64,000 nt of DNA. Source: JAZKFT01 sp963845495. Its GTDB lineage: Bacteria; Bacteroidota; Bacteroidia; Chitinophagales; Chitinophagaceae. Below, piece by piece: positions 45,574 through 55,246 of the stretch. The stretch's first letter is position 1; every line of letters starts with the position of its first letter. The position numbers and the translations under genes are program-made. Where the stretch lies: positions 12,029 to 76,028 of the forward strand of contig CAWJTH010000215.1 of the NCBI GenBank assembly GCA_963845495.1. The letters run 5' to 3'. Below the pieces are notes generated by a model, which was not told where the DNA came from, made no database searches, and saw only the letters and a program-made list of their open reading frames with translations.

Positions 45574-47985
45574 ATGAAAAAATTGGCCGGATTAATGTCA
45601 ATTATTTGTTTTGCTTTTACCGCTCCTGCATTGGCACAGCACGATATTTGGCCTAAAACCATCAATACCGACGATGGCTCAGTCATTAAAATTTATGAGC
45701 CGGAACCTGAATCTTTTTCAGGCAACATATTAAAAACACGGTCCGCTGTTTCGTTGCTTGCCCCAAATGCGACCGATCCTGTTTTTGGCACTTTTTGGGC
45801 GGTTGAAACCGTTGAAACCGACCGTGATAGCCGCAATGTGACGATAGTTTCAGCAAAAATCCCAAATATAAAATTTGCCAGCGACCAAGATGCCGCAACG
45901 ACGGCAACATTAAAATCTGCCTTGGAAACACAAATCCCGCAAATGAACATTGTGCTTCCCATGGATGAATTGCTTACTCAGGTGGATCAAAACACGGAAG
46001 AGAAGAAATTGTCGAAAGGGCTGAGCACTGCGCCACCTAAAATTATTTACACTGATCAACCTTCTATTTTGGTATTGATTGACGGCAATCCACAATTCCA
46101 ACGCAATAACGATTGGGGTTTAGATGCTGTGGTAAATACGCCGTTTACCATCGTTAAAAATACCGACGGTGCTTTTTATTTGTATGGCGGAAAAAAATGG
46201 TATGCCTCACCGGCGGTAACCGGCCCTTACAGTTTTGTAGGCAACCCGCCTTCAAATTTAAATAAAGTACAAAGCGATGTAGATAACGCTGATAATAGCG
46301 ATCCGGCTTATACTGCTTCTACCCAAAATACAACTGCCACAAGCGATGTGGCACCCAATATTATTGTGGTAACATCTCCTACAGAATTGGTTCAATCTGA
46401 AGGGGTACCAGTGTTGACGAATATCGACGGAACAAGTTTGTCTTATGTTTCCAATTCAGAAAACGACATCTTTTTTAACCAAGGCGACGGCCAGTATTAT
46501 GTATTGCTTTCCGGCAGGTGGTATAAATCTGCTAGCTTACAAAATGGTTGGCAATACATCGCAGCTAATACTTTGCCCGCTGATTTTGCTAAAATACCCG
46601 AAGGTTCGCCAAAAGATAACGTATTGGCCAGCGTAGCTGGAACAGATGCGGCCCGTGAAGCGATCATTGATGCGCAAATTCCGCAAACAGCTAAAGTAGA
46701 CAGGCAAAGTGCTACAACCAATGTAAGTTATGATGGTGACCCGCAGTTTGAAAACATTGCTGGCACACAAATGCAATATGCTACCAACACGCAGAATTCT
46801 GTTATTTATTCTGGTGGGAAATACTATGATGTAGACAACGGTGTTTGGTTTGAATCTACCGCTTCCACAGGACCTTGGAGCGTTTGTGTAAACAGGCCTG
46901 ATGAAGTGGACATGATCCCGGCCAGCTATCCGGTTTATAATATGAAGTACGTGTATATTTATGATGTGCAGCCCGATTGGGTGTACATGGGTTATACGCC
47001 CGGCTACTTAAATACCTTTATTTATGGGCCAACTGTTGTGTACGGAACCGGATTTTATTATAAACCATGGCGTGGCCGATATTATTTCCCACGGCCTTAC
47101 ACTTGGGGTTTTTCTATGCACTACAATCCATGGGCTGGTTGGAGCATCGGTTTTAATTACCGTACCAATTGGTTCCATACAGGTTTCGCTAATACGGGCG
47201 TTGTAAATCATGGGTGGAACGGTTGGAGAGGAGGTTGGTGGGGACCTGCAGTATATCATCCACCATTCCGCGGAACAGCCATCCGTACAACAGGTTATTA
47301 TGGCGCAAGGCCACAGAATACTAATAGGGGTTTCAACAATGTAAATACTAGAAATAATGTAAGTATCAGTAATAATATTTATAATTATCGCAGGGATGTG
47401 ACCACTGTAAACAATAACAGGGGATTTAATAACAACCGGTCTAACAATAATCAACAACCCAACAATCGCGGTAATAGTGGTAATGGTTTTACTACTGGTA
47501 GAATGCCAACCCAACAACAATCAAATAGGCAAATACCAGCCAACACCGAAATTACAACCGATAGGGCAGGGAATGTTTATCAAAGAAATGTAAATAATAC
47601 CCCTGGAAATAATAATACTCCTGGAAATAATAATACCGGCACCCGCCCTGCATCAAACCCTGCCCAACCTCCACGCACGAATACACCTCCACAAACAACT
47701 GCAACGCCGCAAGCAAATACAAACAATAACAATCAAAACCAATGGCAACAACGCCAACAAGGCCAGTGGAAACCTGTTACCAATGCACAGCCTAATGTTA
47801 TCCAAAACTTAAACCGTCAAGAGCAACAACACGACAGGGGTCAAGCAAGGGTACAAAATTTTCAATCATCCAACGCTACCACTGCGCCGGTAAGACAGGC
47901 ACCACCACAAAATCAAAATAACAACAGGCCAGCAAATAACCCTCAACCACAAACACAACATGGTGGCGATAGAAGGCACCCGTAG
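45574..47985 (+). CDS. Large secreted Asn/Gln-rich protein of unknown function
   Basis: 803 residues with signal peptide MKKLAGLMSIICFAFTAPALAQ. Residues 25-145 form a unique domain. Three related modules follow (near 165, 270 and 390), each with an IDG(N/T)PQF-like start and a GGKWY/SGRWYKS/NGVWFES core followed by GPY/GPWS. From about 460 to 560 a Tyr/Trp/Gly-rich segment (YFPRPYTWGFSMHYNPWAGWSI) resembles a surface barrel or amyloid-like region. The tail from about 590 is disordered and rich in Asn, Gln and Pro. It is exported, perhaps cell-surface or matrix; no enzymatic motif is seen. Confidence 0.6.
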   Translation: MKKLAGLMSIICFAFTAPALAQHDIWPKTINTDDGSVIKIYEPEPESFSGNILKTRSAVSLLAPNATDPVFGTFWAVETVETDRDSRNVTIVSAKIPNIKFASDQDAATTATLKSALETQIPQMNIVLPMDELLTQVDQNTEEKKLSKGLSTAPPKIIYTDQPSILVLIDGNPQFQRNNDWGLDAVVNTPFTIVKNTDGAFYLYGGKKWYASPAVTGPYSFVGNPPSNLNKVQSDVDNADNSDPAYTASTQNTTATSDVAPNIIVVTSPTELVQSEGVPVLTNIDGTSLSYVSNSENDIFFNQGDGQYYVLLSGRWYKSASLQNGWQYIAANTLPADFAKIPEGSPKDNVLASVAGTDAAREAIIDAQIPQTAKVDRQSATTNVSYDGDPQFENIAGTQMQYATNTQNSVIYSGGKYYDVDNGVWFESTASTGPWSVCVNRPDEVDMIPASYPVYNMKYVYIYDVQPDWVYMGYTPGYLNTFIYGPTVVYGTGFYYKPWRGRYYFPRPYTWGFSMHYNPWAGWSIGFNYRTNWFHTGFANTGVVNHGWNGWRGGWWGPAVYHPPFRGTAIRTTGYYGARPQNTNRGFNNVNTRNNVSISNNIYNYRRDVTTVNNNRGFNNNRSNNNQQPNNRGNSGNGFTTGRMPTQQQSNRQIPANTEITTDRAGNVYQRNVNNTPGNNNTPGNNNTGTRPASNPAQPPRTNTPPQTTATPQANTNNNNQNQWQQRQQGQWKPVTNAQPNVIQNLNRQEQQHDRGQARVQNFQSSNATTAPVRQAPPQNQNNNRPANNPQPQTQHGGDRRHP

Positions 47986-47996
47986 GAAGCTGAATA

Positions 47997-48196
47997 CGCA
48001 AAGGCACAAGGTTCAAGTTTCAAGGCACAAGATTCAAGACGTAAGTAGAGCTTTATAATAGTGTAAAAGCTGAAAGTATACAAAAAAACAATTATTGTTT
48101 AGTGTATGCTTTCAGCTTTTTATTTTTTGAAAAGTATTGTGTTAACCTCTGTGGCTTGAATCTTTGTGCCTTGAAACTTGAGCTTGTGCCTTGCGC
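47997..48196. terminator. Nested dyads and hairpin between convergent genes
   Basis: Inner hairpin: AAAAGCTGAAAGTATACA (48065-48082) pairs with 48103-48120 over 18 bases with one G-T wobble, next to a T run. Outer arms: CAAGGCACAAGATTCAAG and CTTGAATCTTTGTGCCTTG. Both sides thus carry complementary low-complexity blocks, suiting a two-way terminator. Confidence 0.8.
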
Positions 48197-48200
48197 CTTC

Positions 48201-48677
48201 TTACTCCCATTTTAACAATCCAACAATTTGCTCCAAATAAGTTTGATCGGTTTCATCAAATTGTGCTAAGTCTTCACTATCAACATCTAATACTGCCATC
48301 ACGTTTTCATTATGCAAAATGGGTACAACAATTTCTGAACTGGATAAACTGCTGCAAGCTATATGACCGGGAAATTTTGTTACGTCATCTACAATTAATG
48401 TTTTCGCCTGCGCCCAGCTAGTGCCGCAAACACCCCGCCCTTTTTTAATGCGGGTGCAAGCAACCGGCCCTTGAAACGGCCCCAGCACCAATTCATCTTT
48501 TTTTACCAAATAAAAACCAACCCACAACCAACCAAATTGTTCTTTTAATGCCGCAGCAATGTTTGCAAGGTTAGCTACCAAATCAGGCTCGCCTTCTAAT
48601 AATCCCTTTATTTGTGGTATTAACGTTTCGTATTGTTCCGTTTTACTGCCTTTATGTATGTTTAAATCTTCTGCCAT
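48201..48677 (-). CDS. msrC: Free methionine-(R)-sulfoxide reductase (GAF domain)
   Basis: Reduces free L-methionine-R-sulfoxide with thioredoxin-type electron transfer. 158 residues: a GAF domain carrying the three conserved cysteines Cys74 (GPVACTRI), Cys84 (GRGVCGTSW) and Cys108 (HIACSSLSSSEIVVPI), matching Cys84, Cys94 and Cys118 of the E. coli enzyme. A Bacteroidota -7 box (TAATTTTG on the minus strand) lies only 5 bases before the ATG at 48677, implying a nearly leaderless transcript. Confidence 0.93.
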   Translation of the reverse strand: MAEDLNIHKGSKTEQYETLIPQIKGLLEGEPDLVANLANIAAALKEQFGWLWVGFYLVKKDELVLGPFQGPVACTRIKKGRGVCGTSWAQAKTLIVDDVTKFPGHIACSSLSSSEIVVPILHNENVMAVLDVDSEDLAQFDETDQTYLEQIVGLLKWE

Positions 48678-48682
48678 GTTTG

Positions 48683-48690
48683 CAAAATTA
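48683..48690 (-). promoter_or_regulatory. Probable -7 box for the fRMsr gene
   Basis: The minus strand reads TAATTTTG, fitting TAnnTTTG. Its closeness to the start codon suggests a leader of just a few bases, if functional. Confidence 0.4.
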
Positions 48691-48738
48691 AGCAGCTATG
48701 AGCTTTGAGCAGTTAGCTTTGAGCTTTGAAGAAAAATT

Positions 48739-49404
48739 ATGTTGAAAATTGATACGATCAAACCTAAAATATATTTTATTAGCGGACTTGGTGCTGATGA
48801 GCGGGCCTTTCATTTTTTAGATTTATCGTTTTGCCATCCAGTTTTTATGGACTGGCTACCGCCCAACAAAAACGAAAGTTTACATGCTTATGCTATGCGA
48901 TTGATGGCGTTGATGCCAGAAGAAAACCCAAATGTTGTTGGGCTTTCATTTGGCGGTATGTTAGCATCAGAAATTGCATTGGCAAAGCCGAAAGCTAAAG
49001 TGGTGCTGATTTCTAGCAATAAAACAAGCACCGAGTTACCACCTTATTTTAGGGCTGGAAAATATTTTCCACTATACAAACTGGTTCCAAACAATATCAT
49101 GAAATCGCCCAAAGGATTGTTTATGTGGATGATGAGCACAGAAGGAAAAGAACAAAAAGAAATGTTGCTACAGATGGCCAGCGAAACAGATATGAAGTTT
49201 GCCAAATGGGCTGTTGGCAGTATTTTAACTTGGGAAAACAAATCAATTCCCAAAAATGTAATCCACATACATGGTAATAACGACGTGTTATTGCCACTTA
49301 AATATGTAAAAGCCAATTACACCATTAACGGGGGCAAACATGCAATGGTAATGGACAAAGCCGACGAGATTTCCAAAATATTGAAACAACACTTTGTAAA
49401 TTAA
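48739..49404 (+). CDS. Alpha/beta hydrolase
   Basis: 221 residues of alpha/beta-hydrolase fold. The nucleophile elbow is GLSFGG with Ser70; the oxyanion region ISGLGADERAF is at 14-24. The probable catalytic His is in NGGKHAMVMDKADE near 206, with an Asp candidate in HGNNDVLLPLKY. Small members of this type act on esters or thioesters, but the substrate is unknown. xerD follows after 87 bases of mirrored AT-rich repeat. Confidence 0.82.
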   Translation: MLKIDTIKPKIYFISGLGADERAFHFLDLSFCHPVFMDWLPPNKNESLHAYAMRLMALMPEENPNVVGLSFGGMLASEIALAKPKAKVVLISSNKTSTELPPYFRAGKYFPLYKLVPNNIMKSPKGLFMWMMSTEGKEQKEMLLQMASETDMKFAKWAVGSILTWENKSIPKNVIHIHGNNDVLLPLKYVKANYTINGGKHAMVMDKADEISKILKQHFVN

Positions 49405-49485
49405 AAATTAAAAAGTAAAAACTTGAATGAAAGGCGATAGCATCAAGATTTGATTTTATACTTTATACTTTTTAATTTTTAATTT
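49398..49485. repeat. 20-bp AT-rich inverted repeat between hydrolase and xerD
   Basis: AAATTAAAAATTAAAAAGTA (49398-49417) is mirrored exactly at 49466-49485. The left arm contains the hydrolase stop and the right arm ends 6 bases before the xerD ATG, so the structure could mask xerD translation initiation. Confidence 0.85.
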
Positions 49486-49491
49486 GCAAAC

Positions 49492-50394
49492 ATGTGGGAT
49501 TCATATAAAAAAGGCTTTAAAGCTTGGCTGCAATTGGAAAAATCGTTGAGTGGAAATTCAGTGGAAGCGTATTTGCACGATGTGGATTTATTGACGCAGT
49601 ATTTGCTAGCCACTAATCAAACCAAATCCCCAGATGAGATTGTGCTAAAAGATTTGCAGCAATTTTTACAATGGATCGGCGAACTGGGCATGACGGCAGG
49701 CAGCCAAGCTAGGATTATTAGCGGCATCCGGAGTTTTTACAAATATTGTTTGTTGGAACAGATAACAACAAATCATCCGATTGAATTATTGGAAGCGCCA
49801 AAAACTTCTCGCAAGTTACCGCCCGTTTTAGCTTTGGAAGAAATTGCTGGAATGATTGCCAAAATTGATTTGAGCAAACCAGAAGGTGGTAGAAATAAAG
49901 CTATTTTGGAAACGCTGTACAGTTGCGGCTTGCGTGTAAGCGAGGTAATTAATTTAAGGTTAAGCTGCTTGTATTTGGATTTAGGTTTCATCCGTGTAAT
50001 TGGCAAGGGTGATAAAGAACGGTTGGTGCCTATTGGCCGCGATGCTATTAAATTTATCAATATTTACCGCAATAATATCCGGATACATGTACCTATTAAA
50101 AAAGGCGAAGAAGACATTTTGTTTTTAAATAGAAATGGCAAACGACTGTCGCGGATCATGGTTTTTCTTATTATTAAAGAATTAGCAAAGCAAGCCGGCA
50201 TTACAAAAAACATTTCACCGCATACATTTAGGCATTCTTTTGCTACGCATTTGGTGGAAGGTGGTGCAGACCTTCGTGCCGTGCAAGAAATGTTGGGCCA
50301 CGAAAGCATTACCACCACTGAAATTTATACGCATTTAGACAGGGAATTCCTCCGCGAAACATTGAATAGGTTTCATCCAGCGTTTGCAAAATGA
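49492..50394 (+). CDS. xerD: Tyrosine recombinase XerD
   Basis: Resolves chromosome dimers at dif, with XerC or as a single recombinase. 300 residues. The N-terminal SAM-like domain is at about 5-90 (LEKSLSGNSVEAYLHDVDLL). The catalytic residues are all present: Arg148 (CGLRVSEV), Lys172 (GKGDKERLVP), His244 and Arg247 (PHTFRHSFATHL), His270 (LGHES) and Tyr279 (EIYTHLD). XerC and XerD are hard to separate; the usual Bacteroidota annotation for this length and start is XerD. No integrase-associated genes are near, so it is a housekeeping gene. Confidence 0.9.
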   Translation: MWDSYKKGFKAWLQLEKSLSGNSVEAYLHDVDLLTQYLLATNQTKSPDEIVLKDLQQFLQWIGELGMTAGSQARIISGIRSFYKYCLLEQITTNHPIELLEAPKTSRKLPPVLALEEIAGMIAKIDLSKPEGGRNKAILETLYSCGLRVSEVINLRLSCLYLDLGFIRVIGKGDKERLVPIGRDAIKFINIYRNNIRIHVPIKKGEEDILFLNRNGKRLSRIMVFLIIKELAKQAGITKNISPHTFRHSFATHLVEGGADLRAVQEMLGHESITTTEIYTHLDREFLRETLNRFHPAFAK

Positions 50395-50397
50395 GTG

Positions 50398-50513
50398 GCG
50401 GTGAGTGGTCAGTGATAAGAAATGAATGGTCAATGATGAATGGTGAGTGGTCAGTGGTGAGTAGTGAATGGTGAATGGTCAATATTCACCATTCACTACT
50501 CACTATTCACCAC
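50398..50513. terminator. Mirrored GTGAATGGTGAGT repeat between xerD and response regulator
   Basis: Repeated GAATGGTCAGTGGTGAGT units lead into a perfect 20-bp stem, GTGAGTAGTGAATGGTGAAT (50457-50476), paired with 50484-50503 around a 7-base loop. The two genes are convergent, so it probably acts as a two-way terminator. Confidence 0.85.
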
Positions 50514-50945
50514 TCAAGCAAAATCATCTTTGTTGGGGTGCAAACATTTTTCCCAATAAACCAAAATAGACAATAATTGGTCTTTGAGGGCGGTATAACT
50601 GCTTTGTTTTTTAAAAAAACCTTGCACGCCAATGTCATATACCTCGTTTATAATTTCACGGGTGGCTATTTCCGTTAAAAATATAAAAGGGATTGATTTT
50701 TTTCGCAAATATTCTGTATTCTCAATATGTTTAAACATAGCTAAGCCATCCAATTCTGGCATCCGTATATCGCTTAAAATTACCAACGGTTTATCTGTTG
50801 TAACCATCAGGTAATCAATGGCATCTTGCGCTTTATCAAATCGTTTTAATTCATTTTTTACCCCTAGCTCTTTAATAGCTGTCATAATTACATCCGCATC
50901 ATTTGAATCGTCTTCAATCAGTAAAATTGGTCCGTTTAGTGCCAT
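50514..50945 (-). CDS. Response regulator (receiver only)
   Basis: 143 residues, a single REC domain with no output domain. Acidic pocket Glu11-Asp12-Asp13 (LIEDDSND), phospho-acceptor Asp59 (ILSDIRMPELDG), Thr91 (FLTE) and Lys near 111 (GFFKK). It begins 11 bases after the stop of the PAS kinase gene and is co-transcribed with it. Of the single-domain type common after multi-PAS kinases, it may relay to another protein or modulate the kinase. Confidence 0.93.
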   Translation of the reverse strand: MALNGPILLIEDDSNDADVIMTAIKELGVKNELKRFDKAQDAIDYLMVTTDKPLVILSDIRMPELDGLAMFKHIENTEYLRKKSIPFIFLTEIATREIINEVYDIGVQGFFKKQSSYTALKDQLLSILVYWEKCLHPNKDDFA

Positions 50946-50956
50946 GTTGTTTAATA

Positions 50957-53900
50957 TTAATTTGCTGTCCAGTTAAAATTTTCAGGTAAAGTAGAATGGG
51001 TGTTGTGTTGCTTGTCGGGAACAATGATATGAAATGTTGTTCCTTGATTTGGCTTTGATTCTACAAAAAGATGACCATGGTGATTGCTAACAATCCTGCG
51101 GCAAAGTGCTAAGCCAATGCCCGAACCTGGATAGATGTCGCGACCGTGCAAACGTTTAAAAACTTCGAAAATTTGCTCTGAATATTGCGCTTCAAACCCA
51201 ATACCATTGTCGGTGAAAGTGATGTGGTGGTAGTTACTAAAAGAGAAAATGTCGGGAATATATATGGCGGCTTGTTCGTGGCTAATTAAATGTGATTGAA
51301 CGGAAATATGTGGGTATTTGCCCGGTGCCGTAAATTTTAATGCATTGCTTAGCAAATTATAAAAAAGTTGGTTCATTTGTAGGTTTACCGCTTCAATTAC
51401 AGGTAAGTTCCCAACTTCCATGATGGCCTTTTTTTCTTTAATCGTCAATTCAAAATCATCTATTACAGCCTCCATTATTGCATTAATATTTACAGGTCGC
51501 ATCAAAGTTTCAGCTTTTAGCAATCTTGAAAATTCCAGTAAATCTTGGATCAACATCGACATTCTTTCTGATGAAGACCTGATTTTATCAATCAATGCTT
51601 TTTCATTGGCTGGAAGGCCATCTTTATTGCCCAACATGCTTGAAAACATGCGGATTTTTCGGAGCGGCTCTTGCAAATCATGACTTGCAACATAGGCATA
51701 TTGCGCCAGTTCCTCATTGGAATGTAACAATCTGGTATTTGTTTTTTCCAATTCCTCAATTGCCATTTGTAGTTTTTGGTTGCTGGCGGCTAATTCTTCC
51801 GTGCGTAATTGAACTTCTTGTTCCAAAGCCAACTGTATTTTGCGTTGCTCGGTTACATCTTGCGCAGTACCTACAACTTTGTAGCCATCACCTTTTTCGG
51901 TAAAAAAGGCCTTGCCTTGCGCATGTATTATCCTTTCCTTACCGGTAATTTTATTAATGGCAGTATATTCTACATCATACATATGTTTCGACCATGGTTC
52001 TATGGCTGATAACATCGATTTTTTAATAATCTCCCTGTCGCTTTCTTTTATAGCACTATAAGCTTTTTCTATGGTGATGATTTCATCCTCGGCAAAACCA
52101 AACCAATCTCGTAGCCTTGCTGAATAATCAAGGATACCGGTTGTTAAATTAATACTCCAAGTTCCCAATTCGGCCAATTCCACTGCCCCGCGAAGCGAGG
52201 CTTCGGTTTGTTCAACTAATTGTTTGGCAGATACCAAATCGGTAACATCGGCCGCGGTATTCATTACACCATAAATATTGCCACTTGTATCAAAAAGCGG
52301 CATAAAACTATAATTGAAAAAAAAGCTTTTAATTTTACCTTCAATTAATATATCAACTTGTTGGTTTCTTTTATGGATGGGGATCCCTGTGGTAAAAACG
52401 CTGTCCAATTGCTCAAAAATTGCTTGGTTCTCCAGTTCAGGCAATATTTCAGAATATTTTTTTCCTATTACATCGTTCCCTTTTCCAAAAACATCTAAAA
52501 TTGATTGATTGGCAATCGTTATCGTCATTTCCTTTCCTACATAAACGCCAATCGGGAAAGGCGCACTTTCCACCAAACTTCTTAACCTGTTTTCGCTCAC
52601 TTCTAGCGCATTGCGAACATTTACTTGGTCGGTTACTTCTATGGCAGTAATAATTACACCGTAATATTTGCCAGACACATCGGGCAATGCTTTGTAAATC
52701 ACATTATAATAGCCAGTGTAAGACTTCCCATATCTTGTCAGCTCATGCTTTTCTTCTGGCTGGTAATAAGTTTGTCCGGTTGCAAGTACATGTTTTAACC
52801 TGGCAAACATGGGTGAATCAGCCAGTTCGGGCAAAGCTTCAGCAAACGGCAAGCCTATAATGGTAGCATTGTTGCTAACCATTTCCAACATGTGTTCGTT
52901 CACCGTTTTTATAACCATCTCTTTACCTAAAACTACCATTTTGGCTACTGGAGAATTATGGATGATGCTTTTTGCAAAAAGTTCGCTTTCTTCCAAATTT
53001 TTACGGACTATTACCTGTGCCGTTACATCAACAGCCATATCTATAATACCGTACACTTTGCCAGCGGCATTAAAAAGTGGTTTGTAGGTAAAATCAAAAT
53101 AAAAAGTTTTCAGTTTCCCATCTACAACCAAATCGGCAGGCGTATCTTTTGCTGAATATGCTTTTCCGGTGGTGAAAATATCATCTAAAATTTGTGAAAA
53201 TTGCTGGCCTTTTAATTCGGGTAAAGCTTCGGCAAGCGGTTTTCCAATAACTGAATATCCTTTACCCCAAATATCAATCATCCTTTCGTTGGCTACTTCA
53301 ATTATCATTTCACGCCCAACAAAAAGGCAGGTGGCAACAGGCGCTTCCTCAACAATGTTTCTAAAGCGGCGTTCACTTTCTTCTACAGCCGTATGTGCCA
53401 ACACCTGTGCTGTCACTTCCATTGCCAGCACCATCACGCCTGTAATTTTGTCATTCACATCACGCATGGGTGTGTAAACAAAATCAAAATATCCATCTTC
53501 TAACGTGCCGTTGCGTACTAGTTTGGCCAATGTGCCGTAACCCAAAAAAGGTTGACCGGTATCAAACACGTCTTCCAACAATGTTATAAAACCTTGTTCT
53601 TTTATTTCGGGCAAGGCGTCGTCCAAATCCAATCCTATAATAGATTTGTCTTTACCCCACAATTTTAAAATGCTGTCGTTTGCAGCTTCTACTTTCAGGT
53701 TTCTACCTGCAAGCATAGCAATAGCAATAGGCGCTTGTTCAACAATAGTGCGGAAACGTGCCTCGCTTGCGGCTACTTCTTTGTGTGCAAGTGTTTGTGC
53801 GGCAATTTGTATCTGCCGGTCGGCTATTTCGTCTCTTAATTTTTTTTGTGGCGATGCATCCATTACAATACCCGAGACACGGTAGGGTTTAGCTACATCG

Positions 53901-54262
53901 TTACAATAAGATTTACCGATAAGCCTGACCCAATTAAATTTTTCGGGATGACCGTCAAATATGCGGAAGCTAACATCAATATTTGTATCGGAAGGTAAGC
54001 TTAATAGGTTGTTAATGGCTGTTATTATGTCTAGCTTATCATCAGGATGCACTGATTGAAAGGCGTCAAATAAAGATATTGGTTGATGAAGGGGGATTTG
54101 TAACAGTTCTCTGCAACGTTCATCCCAAAGGTTATTTTCTTGTTCAGCGGGATAAATATTCCAAGAGCCAACACCTGCGGCCTGCATCGAAAGTTGCAAA
54201 TTTTGTGGATCGGTGGCATTGGATTTATTTTGACCGATATTTATCCCAACATTATGCGTCAT
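50957..54262 (-). CDS. Six-PAS sensor histidine kinase (bacteriophytochrome-type HisKA)
   Basis: 1101 residues, cytosolic, no membrane helix. PAS domains lie at about 20-140, then four closely related ones of about 125 residues each starting near 170 (SEARFRTIVEQAPIAIAML), 295 (SERRFRNIVEEAPVATCLF), 420 (SELFAKSIIHNSPVAKMVV) and 545 (SENRLRSLVESAPFPIGVY), and a sixth near 670 (GAVELAELGTWSINL). A Glu-rich coiled coil precedes HisKA with phospho-His in YVASHDLQEPLRK, then HATPase with FYNLLSNALKFT, DNGIGF and GSGIGLAL. All kinase motifs are present. It is co-transcribed with the receiver protein. The four-fold internal repeat implies tandem duplication of one PAS module. Confidence 0.92.
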   Translation of the reverse strand: MTHNVGINIGQNKSNATDPQNLQLSMQAAGVGSWNIYPAEQENNLWDERCRELLQIPLHQPISLFDAFQSVHPDDKLDIITAINNLLSLPSDTNIDVSFRIFDGHPEKFNWVRLIGKSYCNDVAKPYRVSGIVMDASPQKKLRDEIADRQIQIAAQTLAHKEVAASEARFRTIVEQAPIAIAMLAGRNLKVEAANDSILKLWGKDKSIIGLDLDDALPEIKEQGFITLLEDVFDTGQPFLGYGTLAKLVRNGTLEDGYFDFVYTPMRDVNDKITGVMVLAMEVTAQVLAHTAVEESERRFRNIVEEAPVATCLFVGREMIIEVANERMIDIWGKGYSVIGKPLAEALPELKGQQFSQILDDIFTTGKAYSAKDTPADLVVDGKLKTFYFDFTYKPLFNAAGKVYGIIDMAVDVTAQVIVRKNLEESELFAKSIIHNSPVAKMVVLGKEMVIKTVNEHMLEMVSNNATIIGLPFAEALPELADSPMFARLKHVLATGQTYYQPEEKHELTRYGKSYTGYYNVIYKALPDVSGKYYGVIITAIEVTDQVNVRNALEVSENRLRSLVESAPFPIGVYVGKEMTITIANQSILDVFGKGNDVIGKKYSEILPELENQAIFEQLDSVFTTGIPIHKRNQQVDILIEGKIKSFFFNYSFMPLFDTSGNIYGVMNTAADVTDLVSAKQLVEQTEASLRGAVELAELGTWSINLTTGILDYSARLRDWFGFAEDEIITIEKAYSAIKESDREIIKKSMLSAIEPWSKHMYDVEYTAINKITGKERIIHAQGKAFFTEKGDGYKVVGTAQDVTEQRKIQLALEQEVQLRTEELAASNQKLQMAIEELEKTNTRLLHSNEELAQYAYVASHDLQEPLRKIRMFSSMLGNKDGLPANEKALIDKIRSSSERMSMLIQDLLEFSRLLKAETLMRPVNINAIMEAVIDDFELTIKEKKAIMEVGNLPVIEAVNLQMNQLFYNLLSNALKFTAPGKYPHISVQSHLISHEQAAIYIPDIFSFSNYHHITFTDNGIGFEAQYSEQIFEVFKRLHGRDIYPGSGIGLALCRRIVSNHHGHLFVESKPNQGTTFHIIVPDKQHNTHSTLPENFNWTAN

Positions 54263-54615
54263 ATACCTAAAACATTTTTGAACAGGTCGAAATAACCAAA
54301 CAACTCCGCAATATACGCCGCCTCAATTGGTGTCAACAATCTTTCGGATGATGGCTTTCTATATATTTTTCGATAATATAATAAATACGCCCGGCCGTTT
54401 ATATAAGAATATTGGTTGAAAGAAAATGTAGCTTACAATGGCCAACATCATTTGGCAGAATAAGCTGTAATCTTTTGGCTTTCTTGTTTCAAATATGATG
54501 ATAATTCTTCGTTTTTTCGCAAAAAAATGTTTGTACTTATTTAAAATCCTCGATTAATAAATATAAAAGAAAGATGGAACAAGTTTTGCAATGAAAAGCA
54601 TACTATAAAATAAAC
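54263..54615. other. Intergenic region, no gene seen
   Basis: 353 bases upstream of the PAS kinase and the small 54616 gene, which diverge from it. AT-rich with no ORF, RNA gene or strong hairpin that I can support. It must contain the promoters of both genes. Confidence 0.6.
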
Positions 54616-54918
54616 ATGGGAACTACCAATTTATTAATTGACGGCGATAACGCCCAATACAAAATCCAAGATTTGATTGCCGATATTTTTGATGTGGAGA
54701 TTAACGACGAAGCGGCAGAAAAAATTTTAGCCAAGTATCCAAATTGGAAAGGAAAAACAGGATTAAACGCGGTAATGGGTTTGGCCGATGACATTTGCTA
54801 TAATTTTGTGGGGCGAGGCATTCCGTGGCACAAAGAGGCAATTAGCGAAGAACAAAATTTTTGGTATCAGCTAAAAAGCCAACGCGATAATTTTTTGTCT
54901 AATTTTTGTGCTTTATAG
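54616..54918 (+). CDS. Conserved-looking hypothetical protein
   Basis: 100 residues: MGTTNLLIDGDNAQYKIQDLIADIFDVEINDEAAEKILAKYPNW and a C-terminus with GRGIPWHKEAISEEQNFWY. The sequence is acidic, mixed alpha-helical, with no signal peptide. I do not recognise a family. Codon use matches its neighbours and the frame is well bounded, so it is probably a real gene, transcribed alone. Confidence 0.55.
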   Translation: MGTTNLLIDGDNAQYKIQDLIADIFDVEINDEAAEKILAKYPNWKGKTGLNAVMGLADDICYNFVGRGIPWHKEAISEEQNFWYQLKSQRDNFLSNFCAL

Positions 54919-55246
54919 CGAAAGATTTTATTGAGTTTTATAGTTGTAAAAGCAACGCCACGTTGTTTGTGCAGGGATTTGTCCTTTATCATAGTCGTTT
55001 TCTGGAACACGGTTGTATGTACAATTGTGACTAATTTTCATTTGTATAAACTTAATATATCAGGTTCACAAAAAACATATTAATGCATTTTTGATGCATC
55101 CTTTTTAATTCAATTCTTGTTTGCAGCCTATTATTACCTTCAACTTTCTGGGTTGCTATTACTTATACCATTAACTTTATCTATTCAAGAATAATCATTC
55201 AAAAAAGATGCATTGTTTGCCTCGCATCTTTCTTAAAAAACGATCG
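54919..55246. other. Intergenic region, no gene seen
   Basis: About 330 bases, AT-rich. I found no RNA, repeat or terminator with confidence. It includes a low-quality frame start upstream of the isomerase. Confidence 0.55.
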
